In this document: positions 44,618 through 53,421 of the stretch, piece by piece | Layout: every line of letters begins with the position of its first letter | Numbering within the stretch: position 1 is the stretch's first letter | DNA from: Dongia deserti | GTDB lineage: Bacteria > Pseudomonadota > Alphaproteobacteria > Dongiales > Dongiaceae | Assembly: GCF_003574735.1 (NCBI RefSeq) | Contig: NZ_QORW01000016.1 | Span: 1-64,000 of the forward strand | Reading direction: 5' to 3' | DNA length: 64,000 nt | The notes under the pieces: model-generated | Database searches by the model: none | What the model was told of the DNA's origin: nothing | What the model saw: the letters and a program-made list of their open reading frames with translations, nothing else | Position numbers and translations under genes: made by a program

Positions 44618-45288
44618 AGCGACTGGTTCTGGGGGTCATTGCCCTTCTCGCCGCATCGGCCGTCGCCCTGGCGGAAGAGCCGCGCCAGCGCGTGATGAAC
44701 ATCCCCCTCGACATGCCGCTCGATGATCCGCTCGACGGCGAGTATCTCGAGGGCATCTACCAAGAGAAGCTGCACGATGTCTTGAAGGACAGCGTGCTGA
44801 TCGAAGCGCCGATCCCGCATATCGAGAGCCGCTTCACCGAGAACCGCTCTCTCGAGCTCTGGTTCTCGTCGGAGGAGGACGGCCGGCGCATCTTCTGGGC
44901 GCGCCTCACCCAGGGATTCGAGGGAAAGACCATGCAGCCCGAAGCCGCCCTCGCCAACTTCGAGGCGACCTTCGGCAAGCCCGACAAGGTCGCCGAGTTG
45001 AAGGGCGACCTCAGTAGCGTCTGGATCCTGCTTAAGCTCGACCCGCGCCTGCCGGAAGCGCGGCGCGCGACAATCCTGAAACAGCTGGACCTCAGCTTCA
45101 CGCCGACGCCGCATCAGATCGGCGATTTCGGCCTCACCGACCTGCGCTCGCGCGTCAAGCTGCTGACGCCCGATTTCCGCGGTGCCGTGTTCTATCTGAC
45201 CGCCTTCAAAGGCAAGATCGCGAGCATGCAGACCGACCTCATCGACATGGTCCGCGCACAGACGGTGCTCAATCTCACGGCGCCATAG
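44614..45288 (+). CDS. Secreted protein of unknown function
   Basis: 224 residues; ATG overlaps the LysR-type stop. Signal peptide to about residue 20 (LVLGVIALLAASAVALA). Mature part is hydrophilic with LELWFSSEEDGRRIFWARLT, VWILLKLDPRLPEARRATIL and FRGAVFYLTAFKGKIASM. No domain recognised. A degraded relative lies directly downstream (45293-45757), showing these three segments are conserved within the family. Probably periplasmic. Translational coupling to a LysR-type regulator is unusual for a secreted protein. Confidence 0.7.
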   Translation: MKRLVLGVIALLAASAVALAEEPRQRVMNIPLDMPLDDPLDGEYLEGIYQEKLHDVLKDSVLIEAPIPHIESRFTENRSLELWFSSEEDGRRIFWARLTQGFEGKTMQPEAALANFEATFGKPDKVAELKGDLSSVWILLKLDPRLPEARRATILKQLDLSFTPTPHQIGDFGLTDLRSRVKLLTPDFRGAVFYLTAFKGKIASMQTDLIDMVRAQTVLNLTAP

Positions 45289-45292
45289 CGAC

Positions 45293-45757
45293 GTGCGGCA
45301 AGCGCTCGCTCTCGTCGGCCTGATAACTGCGTTTTCTGCGTCCCCGTTCGCCGACGAATCGTCCAGGCAGCAGATCCTGGGCCTTTCGCTCGGGCAAAGC
45401 ACTGCCGATCCTTCCGACCTGCGCGACCCGGCGGCTGCATTCGGTTCAATGACCTACTGGCGCACCGCTCGGTGCCCTACTCATCAAGATCGATCCTCCC
45501 TTGCCCAATGAGCGGAGAGCCGCCATTAGGCGGCACATTGACAAGGTCGTTGCGAATCGCCCGAAGGGCGCAAGACGATCCCTTTGTCGAGCTGCCGCCG
45601 CCCGATGATATCGAGCGTCGCCTGGAGATTCTGGGCGACGCGTTCCGTGGCAAGTTCATGGCGATCTACACCATCTCAAACCAGATCGACGGGACGGAAA
45701 ACCGAGCTGATCGATGCCGCCGTCGCGCACGAGCTGCTGGTGCGGGCACGCAAGTAG
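45293..45757 (+). pseudogene. Decayed paralogue of the 44614 secreted protein
   Basis: Pieces in different frames match the intact upstream gene in order. A GTG-started signal-like segment (MRQALALVGLITAFSASPFA) comes first, then GALLIKIDPPLPNERRAAIR (like WILLKLDPRLPEARRATIL), then FRGKFMAIYTISNQI (like FRGAVFYLTAFKGKI), then TELIDAAVAHELLVRARK with a stop at 45755 (like TDLIDMVRAQ). At least three frame changes are needed, so this is not one gene. It arose by duplication and decayed. Confidence 0.7.
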
Positions 45758-45762
45758 CTCGC

Positions 45763-46323
45763 TCAAAACGACGAATTCGGCCCCTTCAGGAACTCCGCTT
45801 CCTCCTCCGTCGTCTCGCGACCCAGGGCTTCATTGCGATGCGGGAAGCGGCCGAAGCGCTTGATGATGTCGCGGTGGCGATGGCCGTATTCCAGGAATAT
45901 GGCGGCTGCGTCGCCAAACTCGCGCACGCAACCTTCGAGCAACGCGATGAAGCGGTCCTGGTTGGCGAGCGTCTCGCAATGCTCGAACGGCAGATACAGG
46001 AACACGCGGTCGGGAAACGGATAGTGGCGATCGAAGCCGCGTCGGATCGCTTCATCCGCGATCTGATGCGCCCGCTCATCGCCCAAATAGGCCTTGGCCT
46101 GGCCGCGATAGATGTTGCGCGCGAACTGATCGAGCAACAGCACCAGTGCCATCGTCCCGTCGGGCGAGGATCGCCACTCCTCGAACGCGCCCATCTGCGC
46201 CTGGTGGACCAGCGGGCCGAAGCGGGCGCGGATATCCTCGTCGAATACCGTGTTCTTCTCGAACCACAGCGGGCGCGCCCGTTCCGAAAACCAGAATTGC
46301 AGAATTTCGCGTGGCGTGGTCAT
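45763..46323 (-). CDS. DUF924 family protein
   Basis: 186 residues from ATG 46323 (GAGGTG upstream; the longer frame is not homologous). Family motifs: REILQFWFSERARPLWFEKN, TMALVLLLDQFARNIYRGQA, FPDRVFLYLPFEHCETLANQ, QDRFIALLEG and RHRDIIKRFGRFPHRNEALG. DUF924 proteins are all-helical, TPR-like proteins found in bacteria and fungi; their role is not established. Convergent with the pseudogene. Confidence 0.88.
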   Translation of the reverse strand: MTTPREILQFWFSERARPLWFEKNTVFDEDIRARFGPLVHQAQMGAFEEWRSSPDGTMALVLLLDQFARNIYRGQAKAYLGDERAHQIADEAIRRGFDRHYPFPDRVFLYLPFEHCETLANQDRFIALLEGCVREFGDAAAIFLEYGHRHRDIIKRFGRFPHRNEALGRETTEEEAEFLKGPNSSF

Positions 46324-46411
46324 GCCGCCTGCACCTCTCGCCGAATGCCTACCCGAGCGGCTTATAGCACGCATCATCTCACTTGATGAGATGGCGGCGC
46401 GCCGGTTCCGC

Positions 46412-47233
46412 CTAGGCCGGATCCCGCCCACCCTGCGAATGGCTGCCCTGCAGCACCGCCGATCGCAGCAATGCGATCTCCCGCTCGATGCGCGCAAGCT
46501 CGGCCGGGCCGGCAACCTCGCCGTCCGACGAGCTGGCCTCGTGACCGATGAAGAGGGTGGCGAAGCTCGCGGTGATGTAGCCGAACACCGTGAACCCGTA
46601 GATCGATAGCAGCAGGCAGAGCAGGCGTCCTTCGCCGGATTGCGGCCAGAAGGCCGAGCCCATGGTAGTGAGAATCATGGACGTCCACCACAGCGCGTCG
46701 CCGAAATCGCGGAATCCGCCGGGCACTTGCGGGGCTGGCTCGAAAGCGAGCATGCCGGCGGCGCCGAGCAGCGCGACCAGCACGGTCGCGAGCATCACAT
46801 AGCCGAACCCGCGCCGGCCGAGGCTGCGCTTCAGCGCGTTCATGCCGCGGTTGGCGGTGCCGACCAGTCTGACCAGGCGTAGGCCGCGGAACGCGCGCGC
46901 CAGCCGCAGCGCCCGGAAGGCGGCGAACATCCGCACCGCCGGCACGATCAGAGCGATGATGGTGAGCCATTCTGCGCGCAGGAAGGCCGGCCGGTCGGGT
47001 GCGAGCGAGAGGCGCAGCATGAACTCCAGCACGAACACGATCCAGATCGCCGTGCCGAACACTTCGAGCAGGTGCGAAGCGCCCCACACCAGCTCCACCA
47101 CGACCAACACCAGCCACGCGAAGCTCAGCACGATCATGGGCACGCGCAGCCAGGAATCGAGCTCGCGCAACAGCGCCCAGTTGCCTTCGGTCCGGTCTCG
47201 CCCGTTCGCATCTTGCCTGTTCGAATCCTGCAT
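46412..47233 (-). CDS. Voltage-gated-like ion channel protein
   Basis: 273 residues from ATG 47233 (GGAGGACAAGACCC upstream). Six predicted helices: S4-like MFAAFRALRLARAFRGLRLV with regularly spaced arginines, followed by S5, pore and S6. The pore reads LWWTSMILTTMGSAFWPQSG, where a potassium channel would have TVGYG. A coiled-coil end follows. Members of the bacterial ion-transporter family with this filter exist, but the permeating ion is unknown. Divergent from the DUF421 operon. Confidence 0.85.
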   Translation of the reverse strand: MQDSNRQDANGRDRTEGNWALLRELDSWLRVPMIVLSFAWLVLVVVELVWGASHLLEVFGTAIWIVFVLEFMLRLSLAPDRPAFLRAEWLTIIALIVPAVRMFAAFRALRLARAFRGLRLVRLVGTANRGMNALKRSLGRRGFGYVMLATVLVALLGAAGMLAFEPAPQVPGGFRDFGDALWWTSMILTTMGSAFWPQSGEGRLLCLLLSIYGFTVFGYITASFATLFIGHEASSSDGEVAGPAELARIEREIALLRSAVLQGSHSQGGRDPA

Positions 47234-47319
47234 GGGTCTTGTCCTCCCTGTCGCCGCCGTTTGCGCCGCTTCCGCCATCGCCCGCGCCGCCCTTGCGCCG
47301 GACAGCACGCCGCGTTGGC

Positions 47320-47345
47320 GGAACCCGCGCAGCCGGTGCGACGTT
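47320..47345 (+). promoter_or_regulatory. Candidate EcfG-type promoter for the DUF421 pair
   Basis: GGAAC (47320-47324), 17 bases, CGTT (47342-47345) on the plus strand, exact consensus, 50 bases before the ATG at 47395. Confidence 0.5.
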
Positions 47346-47394
47346 CCAACCAGACGCCGGTTGGTTGATCTCTCCTGCCAAAGGGAGTCCCGCA

Positions 47395-47916
47395 ATGCCG
47401 CCAACGCGCCAAGACAACGACACATGGCGAAACCGCACTCATCCGATCGAAGAAGACATGCAGTTCCAGCGCGGCACATGGCGCGCGGAGCGGATCGGGT
47501 GGGTCGTCCTGTGGCTGATCGTGCTCCTTGCCCTACTCGGCCTTTTCTCCGAAGGGCCGCTCAGCATGGCTTCGGTGGAAAGCCCAGCGGGGGATCTTCG
47601 CATCACCTATGGTCGGTTCGAACGCAATGGCGCGCCGGCCGAGCTCAAGCTGGCGGTCGAACCGCGGCGGGCGGGCGAGGTCGCGATCCGCATCAGCGCG
47701 CCGGTGATGGAGGCGTTCACCATCGAGAGCGTCACGCCCAAGCCACGAACGGAGCGCGGCATAGCCGGCGGGGTTGAACTGCTGTTCCCCGTCGCGGCGG
47801 GCGGGCCGCTCACCGTCCATATGACCATGCGCGCGCGCAGCGTCGGCGTGGTCACCGGCGAGATCGGCATCGGCGAAAATCGGCCGGCGCGGCTCAGTCA
47901 GTTCATCTACCCGTGA
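47395..47916 (+). CDS. Single-pass membrane protein next to DUF421
   Basis: 173 residues from ATG 47395, with AAGGGAG 8 bases upstream. One membrane helix (RIGWVVLWLIVLLALLGLFS, about 31-50), then an exported beta-rich part (SVESPAGDLRITYGRFERNG, ELKLAVEPRRAGEVAIRISA). Genes of this kind are often found beside YetF-like genes and should form an operon with the next gene, 9 bases away. No enzymatic feature; function unknown. Confidence 0.7.
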   Translation: MPPTRQDNDTWRNRTHPIEEDMQFQRGTWRAERIGWVVLWLIVLLALLGLFSEGPLSMASVESPAGDLRITYGRFERNGAPAELKLAVEPRRAGEVAIRISAPVMEAFTIESVTPKPRTERGIAGGVELLFPVAAGGPLTVHMTMRARSVGVVTGEIGIGENRPARLSQFIYP

Positions 47917-47925
47917 GGTCGAGCT

Positions 47926-48372
47926 ATGGATGCAGTCCTTCGTACCGTCGCAGTTTACGGTTTCCTGCTGGTGGTGCTGCGCATTTCCGGCCGACGCACG
48001 CTCGCGCAGATGACGACGTTCGACTTCGTGCTGCTGCTGATCATCAGCGAGGCGACGCAGCAGGCGCTGCTCGGCGACGACTTCTCCATCACCAATGCGC
48101 TTGTGATCATCGCCACCCTGCTGGCAATCGACGTCGGCCTCTCGCTGATCAAGGGGCGTGTCCCCGCTTCCTCCAAGCTGATCGACGGGCTTCCCATGAT
48201 AGTCGTGGAGAACGGCGCGGTGCTCGAGGAACGCCTGCGTCACGCCCGCATCGACGAGAGCGACATCCTAGAATCGGCGCGCGAGACTCAGGGCCTGGAG
48301 AGCATCGACCAGATCAAGTTCGCCGTGCTCGAGATCACCGGGTCGATCACCGTCATCCCGAAAGACCGGTGA
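47926..48372 (+). CDS. DUF421 (YetF-like) membrane protein
   Basis: 148 residues. Two or three N-terminal helices (LRTVAVYGFLLVVLRISGRR, FDFVLLLIISEATQQALLGD), then the DUF421 C-terminal domain: PMIVVENGAVLEERLRHARI, DESDILESARETQGLESIDQ and FAVLEITGSITVIPK. Shorter than B. subtilis YetF (about 230), but this short form is common. Function not known; in spore-formers the family acts in membrane stress. Together with the previous gene it follows a candidate EcfG promoter. Confidence 0.88.
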   Translation: MDAVLRTVAVYGFLLVVLRISGRRTLAQMTTFDFVLLLIISEATQQALLGDDFSITNALVIIATLLAIDVGLSLIKGRVPASSKLIDGLPMIVVENGAVLEERLRHARIDESDILESARETQGLESIDQIKFAVLEITGSITVIPKDR

Positions 48373-48391
48373 CGCGCTGGATGGTGGCCTC

Positions 48392-49018
48392 TTACCCCGC
48401 GTTCTTCTGGATGACGCGCTGCATGGCTGGGCGGGCGGCAGCCAGGTCGGCGAGCCGCTTCAAGTGGGGGAAGCGCTCATAGGTGTTCGGGCAGCATTGC
48501 TGCCAGCCGGACAGCATGAACACGAAGATGTCCGCCGCGCAGAACCGGTCACCCAGCAGATAGGGCCCGTGCGCCGCAAGGTGCTGATCGATACGCCCCC
48601 ACAAGGTCGCAATCTCCTCCATTGCCTTGTTCGCGACGGCTTCGGTTCCGCCGGCGTCAGTCGTGTGCCGTTCCGGATAGTAATAGCGCAGCATGGCCGG
48701 CTGCACCGAATTCGTAAGGTGCGTCAGCCACTGATAGAAGTGCCCGCGCGCCATCTCATCGGGTCCGGGCGCCAGCCTCGCCTCCGGATGACGATCGGCG
48801 ATGAGCATCACCATGGCGGCGGACTCGAACATCACGAAGCTGCCATCCACCACCAGGGTCGGCACCCGGCCGTTGGGATTGAGCTTAAGATAGGCAGGAT
48901 CCCGATGCGCGCCGGCATCGGTGTTGGTGAGCCTCAGCTCATATCTGGCGCCTGCCTCTTCCAACGCGCCGTGCGGCGCCATCGACGCCGATCCCGGCGA
49001 CCAATAAAGCGTGTACAT
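48392..49018 (-). CDS. Glutathione S-transferase family protein
   Basis: 208 residues. Thioredoxin-like N-domain with the glutathione-binding pattern NPNGRVPTLVVDGSFVMFES and AAMVMLIADRHP, then an all-helical C-domain with LLGDRFCAADIFVFMLSGWQ, the conserved N-capping box. The N-terminal active position is YWSPGSASM, a Ser-type environment. Substrate unknown; a detoxification enzyme of the cytosol. Convergent with the DUF421 gene. Confidence 0.85.
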   Translation of the reverse strand: MYTLYWSPGSASMAPHGALEEAGARYELRLTNTDAGAHRDPAYLKLNPNGRVPTLVVDGSFVMFESAAMVMLIADRHPEARLAPGPDEMARGHFYQWLTHLTNSVQPAMLRYYYPERHTTDAGGTEAVANKAMEEIATLWGRIDQHLAAHGPYLLGDRFCAADIFVFMLSGWQQCCPNTYERFPHLKRLADLAAARPAMQRVIQKNAG

Positions 49019-49104
49019 GGATTATCCAGCCCTGATCTTGAACGCAGCCGTCACCAAGCTAGCCAAGCGGCGCAGGACGCGCCAGGGCCACGCACAAATA
49101 AAAC

Positions 49105-49124
49105 CGGGGCCCGAAGGCCCCGGT
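49105..49124 (-). terminator. Rho-independent terminator after the Bax-inhibitor-like gene
   Basis: CCGGGGCC (49105-49112), loop CGAA, GGCCCCGG (49117-49124). On the minus strand it is followed by TTTTATT (49104-49098), a proper T-tract, 26 bases past the stop of the 49151 gene. Confidence 0.8.
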
Positions 49125-49150
49125 TCGAGAACTCTATCTCTCTGCTGCGC

Positions 49151-49876
49151 TTAGCGGCGCTCGCCGAGGAACTGCAACATGAAGATGAAGAGGTTGATGA
49201 AGTCCAGATAGAGCCTCAACGCGCCCATCACGGCCTTCTTGGTCGCGACTTCGGCGCCATCGCCGGCATAGTACATCTCCTTGATCCGCTGCGCGTCATA
49301 GGCGGTCAGGCCGGTGAAGACCAGCACGCCGATGACCGAGATCGCCCAGTGCAAGGCCGAACTCTGCAGGAACAGGTTGACCAGCATCGCGATCAGCAGG
49401 CCAAAGACGCCCATGATCAGGAACGAGCCGATGGCGCTCAGGTCACGCTTGGTCGTGTAGCCATAGAGCGCCATGCCGGCGAAGGTCGCCGCCGCGATGA
49501 AGAAGGTGCGGGCAATCGACGTCCCGGTATAGGCCAGGAACACGTATGACAGCGACAGGCCCATCAGCGCCGAGAACGCCCAGAACAGCATCTGAGCGGT
49601 CGAGGCGCGCATCGCATGGATCCGCATGCCGAAGATGAACGCGAACACCAGCGGTGAGAACACCACCACCCAGATCAGCGGCGTGGCGGCCAACTGCGCA
49701 TAGATACCGCTGACTGCGCCGAAATAAGCGACCAGGCCGGTAACAGCCGTGCCGCCGGCCATGAGCCCGAACACCTTCTGCATGTACTCGCGTAGGCCGA
49801 CATCAATCTCGGCAGCGCGGGCGCCGGCCGGCGTGTAAGCGCGGCCCAAATAGTCTCTCTGTGGTCCCGTGGCCAT
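49151..49876 (-). CDS. Bax inhibitor-1/YccA family membrane protein
   Basis: 241 residues, seven helices. N-terminus MATGPQRDYLGRAY, DVGLREYMQKVFGLMAGGTA opening, ATFAGMALYGYTTKRDLSAI, and the conserved end with ALRLYLDFINLFIFMLQFLG. Such proteins (YbhL/YccA) modulate FtsH proteolysis or calcium leak. Single gene with its own strong terminator. Divergent from trpS. Confidence 0.9.
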   Translation of the reverse strand: MATGPQRDYLGRAYTPAGARAAEIDVGLREYMQKVFGLMAGGTAVTGLVAYFGAVSGIYAQLAATPLIWVVVFSPLVFAFIFGMRIHAMRASTAQMLFWAFSALMGLSLSYVFLAYTGTSIARTFFIAAATFAGMALYGYTTKRDLSAIGSFLIMGVFGLLIAMLVNLFLQSSALHWAISVIGVLVFTGLTAYDAQRIKEMYYAGDGAEVATKKAVMGALRLYLDFINLFIFMLQFLGERR

Positions 49877-50121
49877 CTGTTCGCTCCTTGTTCCCTGGGG
49901 CCCCTGCCCCCATTAGCCGAATGCTAATATGAGGGTGAAAGCCTTTGCCTTCAATGCCATTCGGTGTGCCCTCCAATGGGACAATGTGCCGGTTTCCTGC
50001 ACAAACCCGTGAAAACGCCTCCGGAAAAGCCCTTGCGAAACCCGATCCCGGCCGGCGATATAGCCGCCACCCTGGGGCGCTGACCCCCTGATTGCACACT
50101 AAGAGCGCGAAAGCACAGTCG

Positions 50122-51147
50122 ATGAACCGCATTTTCTCCGGCGTCCAGCCGACCAACAACCTTCACCTGGGCAACTACCTGGGCGCCGTCCGGAACTGGG
50201 TCCGGATGCAGAAAGACTATGACTGCATCTTCTGCGTCGTCGATCTGCACGCCATCACCCTGTGGCAGGAGCCGGTGGCATTGCGCCAGGCGACGCGGGA
50301 GGTTGCGGCCGCCTATATCGCTTCCGGCATCGACCCGAAGTGCTCCATCATCTTCAATCAAAGCCAGTGCCTCGCCCATGCGCAGCTGGCCTGGATCCTG
50401 AATTGCGTCGCGCGCCTCGGCTGGCTGAACCGCATGACGCAGTTCAAGGAGAAGGCCGGCAAGAACCGCGAGAATGCCTCGATCGGCCTCTACGCCTATC
50501 CGGTGCTGATGGCGGCGGATATCCTCGCCTACAAGGCGACCCACGTGCCGGTGGGAGAGGATCAGAAGCAGCATCTGGAGCTGGCGCGCGACATCGCCCA
50601 GAAGTTCAACAACGACTACGGCGTCAAGCTCTTCCCCTTGCCGGAGCCGGTGATCGGCGGGCCCGCAGCGCGCATCATGTCGCTGCGCGATGGCACCAAG
50701 AAAATGTCCAAGTCCGACGAAAGCGACTACAGCCGCATCAACATGACCGACGATGCGGACACCATCGCCCTCAAGTTCCGCAAGGCCAAGACCGATCCCA
50801 ATCCGCTGCCCGGGCCTGAGTGCCTGGACGAGCACGGGCACGTGAAGGCGGATGCCGAGGCTGCGCGCCCGGAGGCCTTCAACCTGCTGTCCATCTACGC
50901 GGCCCTGTCGGACGCCGCGCTGGCCGACGTGGTGCACCGCTTCGCGGGACAGGAGTTCTCGAAGTTCAAGGGCGAGCTCACTGACCTCGCGGTTGCCAAG
51001 CTCGGGCCGATTTCCGGCGAGATGAAGCGCCTGCTGGCCCATCCGGACGAGATTGATGCCCTGCTGCGCAACGGCGCGGAGCGGGCGCAGGCGATTGCCA
51101 TGCCGATCCTGCGCGAGGTGGAGGAGATCGTCGGGTTCCTTCATTGA
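50122..51147 (+). CDS. trpS: Tryptophanyl-tRNA synthetase
   Basis: 341 residues. HIGH-type motif [20 protein letters not shown] near residue 8, [35 protein letters not shown], and the signature loop [14 protein letters not shown] near residue 194. Class I synthetase that charges tRNA-Trp in the cytoplasm; an essential housekeeping gene. The start is ATG 50122, chosen because the HIGH motif begins right after. DUF2333 follows as a possible operon. Confidence 0.95.
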   Translation: MNRIFSGVQPTNNLHLGNYLGAVRNWVRMQKDYDCIFCVVDLHAITLWQEPVALRQATREVAAAYIASGIDPKCSIIFNQSQCLAHAQLAWILNCVARLGWLNRMTQFKEKAGKNRENASIGLYAYPVLMAADILAYKATHVPVGEDQKQHLELARDIAQKFNNDYGVKLFPLPEPVIGGPAARIMSLRDGTKKMSKSDESDYSRINMTDDADTIALKFRKAKTDPNPLPGPECLDEHGHVKADAEAARPEAFNLLSIYAALSDAALADVVHRFAGQEFSKFKGELTDLAVAKLGPISGEMKRLLAHPDEIDALLRNGAERAQAIAMPILREVEEIVGFLH

Positions 51148-51211
51148 CCTTGCCCTGCGCGGGGCCAATCCCCAACTGTCGTTGGTCGCCCCACCAGGAG
51201 AGCAGGCACTC

Positions 51212-52180
51212 ATGACCGCCGACCCGTTCCTCGATTCACCGGCCGACCAGCCGCAATTGCCTGGCTCCGGCCGGCGCTGGGCGCGCCGCGCCAAATGGGC
51301 GGGCCTCGTCGTTCTGGCCGTTCTGCTGCTCTATTACCCGGTCGGCATGCTGCTGGTGCACCGGATCAACGACGACCCGGAGTTCGCAGCGCGCGACGTT
51401 CCGCAGGGTGGCAGCCAAGCCGTGGCGCTGGCGGCAGCGTTGATCCAACGCGAGGTGCAGGGCACCGCCTGGCCGGCCAACGATCCTTTCTTCATGCCCG
51501 GCTATGCGCTCGACAACATGCCGAACTACCAGATCGGCATTCAGCAGGCGCTCGCGCGGTTCTCCACCGAAATGGCCGACCAGATCGGCCGTTCGCGCGG
51601 TTCCTCGAGCACCGATCGCGACCTGACCGATGCACGGGGGGCCCTCAACTACGCCCCCGACAAGTGGTACTTCGAGGCCGCCTCGATCACCGCCAACTCG
51701 GAATCGCAGTACCGGGGGGCAATGGTGAAGCTGCTGAGCTACAACGACCGGCTCGCGCGCGGCCAAGCGCCGTTCGAGCCGCGCGCCGACAACCTGATGG
51801 CGACGCTCGATCGCATCGGCAAGGACCTCGGCTCGGCCTCCAGCGCAATCGACCAGCAGATCGACCAGCATTCCGGCGACTGGTTCGATTTCTATGCCGA
51901 CAATGTGTTCTATCTCAATAAGGGCCGGCTCTATGCTTACGGCCTGCTGCTGCGCGACCTCGGAGCCGACTTCAAGGCGGTCATCCAGGAGAAGGGCGCC
52001 ACCACGGTGTGGCAGCGCATGGTGGATTCGATGCTGGAGGGGGCGGTGCTACAGCCCATCATGGTGATCAACGGCACGCCCCACGCGATGATGCAGCCCA
52101 ATCATCTGGCCGCTCAGGGCTTCTACCTGCTGCGCGCCCGCATACAGCTCGAGGAAATCACCGATATCCTCCAGAAGTAG
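51212..52180 (+). CDS. DUF2333 family membrane-anchored protein
   Basis: 322 residues from ATG 51212 with CAGGAG 12 bases upstream. One N-terminal membrane helix (WAGLVVLAVLLLYYPVGMLL, about 29-48), then a large extracytoplasmic domain: AANDPFFMPGYALDNMPNYQ-type region, FARFSTEMADQIGRSRG, and GDWFDFYADNVFYLNKGRLY plus PIMVINGTPHAMMQPNHLAA. Family of unknown function in proteobacteria. Follows trpS by 64 bases. Confidence 0.85.
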   Translation: MTADPFLDSPADQPQLPGSGRRWARRAKWAGLVVLAVLLLYYPVGMLLVHRINDDPEFAARDVPQGGSQAVALAAALIQREVQGTAWPANDPFFMPGYALDNMPNYQIGIQQALARFSTEMADQIGRSRGSSSTDRDLTDARGALNYAPDKWYFEAASITANSESQYRGAMVKLLSYNDRLARGQAPFEPRADNLMATLDRIGKDLGSASSAIDQQIDQHSGDWFDFYADNVFYLNKGRLYAYGLLLRDLGADFKAVIQEKGATTVWQRMVDSMLEGAVLQPIMVINGTPHAMMQPNHLAAQGFYLLRARIQLEEITDILQK

Positions 52181-52187
52181 CGCCAGG

Positions 52188-52238
52188 GATCAGGTAGCTG
52201 GGATCGGAATTGTCACATCCGATCACCGATACCTGATC
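52188..52238. repeat. Intergenic inverted repeat A
   Basis: GATCAGGTA (52188-52196) pairs with TACCTGATC (52230-52238); inside, GATCGGA pairs with TCCGATC. The word ACCGATACCTGA recurs in repeat D at 63241-63252. 8 bases after the DUF2333 stop; no T-run. Confidence 0.55.
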
Positions 52239-52461
52239 ACCGATGCTTATTTCCCCGCTTTCCCCTGCAGAATCACCGTCGTAGAGTAGCCTCAACGATT
52301 GGCCGCGGTCCCCGAGTCGCTGTCGCCGAAGACGCTCAGCTCGCCAGCATTTTCATGAGGATGCGTCTCGCCGACCGCCATCACCAGTCGAGGGGGTACC
52401 TGGCTGACGCGTGCGCTTCTGCCGGGTGGTTGGATCGCAAGGACCGGGGGTTCGGTCGGGC

Positions 52462-53421
52462 ATGCTGGGCGCCCTTCTAGACTGGTTACTCAGCTTCCAA
52501 GTCTATCTGCCGATCGCCGAGATCTCGGTGTCGGTCCTGCTGTTGCTCGCTCTTGGCGGCGGCATCGGGTTCCTGTCCGGACTGTTCGGCGTCGGCGGCG
52601 GCTTCCTGATGACGCCGCTCCTGATCTTCATCGGGGTACCCTCGCCGGTCGCGGTGGCGACCACGGCGAACCAGACGGTGGCGACCTCGGTCAGCGGCGT
52701 GCTGGCGCACTGGAGCCGGGAGAACGTCGATTTCAAAATGGGCGCGGTGCTGCTGTCCGGCGGCGTGTTCGGCTCGCTGGTCGGCGTCGCGATCTTCTCC
52801 ATCCTGCGCCGTTACGGCCAGATCGACCTCGTCATCCATCTCGCCTACGTGATCCTGCTCGGCTCGATCGGCCTGATAATGCTGGCGGAATCCGTGCGCA
52901 CCCTGCGCCGCGTGCGCCGCGCGCGTGGCCGCGCCATGGCCCCGCGCAAGCTGCACCAGCATGTCTGGGTGCACGGCCTGCCCCTGAAGATGCGATTCAA
53001 GAAATCGCGGCTCTATATCTCGGCCATCATGCCGATCGGGATCGGCTTCGTGGTCGGCATCCTTTCGGCCATGCTCGGCGTCGGAGGCGCCTTCCTGATC
53101 GTGCCGGCCATGATCTATCTGGTCGGCATGCCGACCTCGATCGTGGTCGGCACCTCCCTCTTCCAGATCATCTTCGTCGCCGCCGTCACCACCATCCTGC
53201 AATCGATCGAGAACCGCACCGTCGACGTCCTGCTCGCCTTCGTGCTGACCATCGGCTCGGTCATCGGCGCGCAGTTCGGCGGACGGATCGGCGCGCGGCT
53301 GCCGGGCGAACAGCTGCGATTCCTGCTGGCGCTGCTCGTCCTTTCGGTCGCCGGCGGCCTGTGCTACGAGCTGGTGGCGAGGCCGGACGACCTCTATGTG
53401 CTGCAGGGGCTGACGCGATGA
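52462..53421 (+). CDS. TauE/SafE family sulfite/organosulfonate-type exporter
   Basis: 319 residues from ATG 52462 (GTG 52411 is an alternative). Eight helices in two repeats: LALGGGIGFLSGLFGVGGGF and IGFVVGILSAMLGVGGAFLI are the two conserved GxGGG half-signatures. Family members export sulfite or organic acids; substrate unknown. Its stop overlaps the start of the TIGR02186-type gene, and these two with UspA form one operon. Confidence 0.88.
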   Translation: MLGALLDWLLSFQVYLPIAEISVSVLLLLALGGGIGFLSGLFGVGGGFLMTPLLIFIGVPSPVAVATTANQTVATSVSGVLAHWSRENVDFKMGAVLLSGGVFGSLVGVAIFSILRRYGQIDLVIHLAYVILLGSIGLIMLAESVRTLRRVRRARGRAMAPRKLHQHVWVHGLPLKMRFKKSRLYISAIMPIGIGFVVGILSAMLGVGGAFLIVPAMIYLVGMPTSIVVGTSLFQIIFVAAVTTILQSIENRTVDVLLAFVLTIGSVIGAQFGGRIGARLPGEQLRFLLALLVLSVAGGLCYELVARPDDLYVLQGLTR

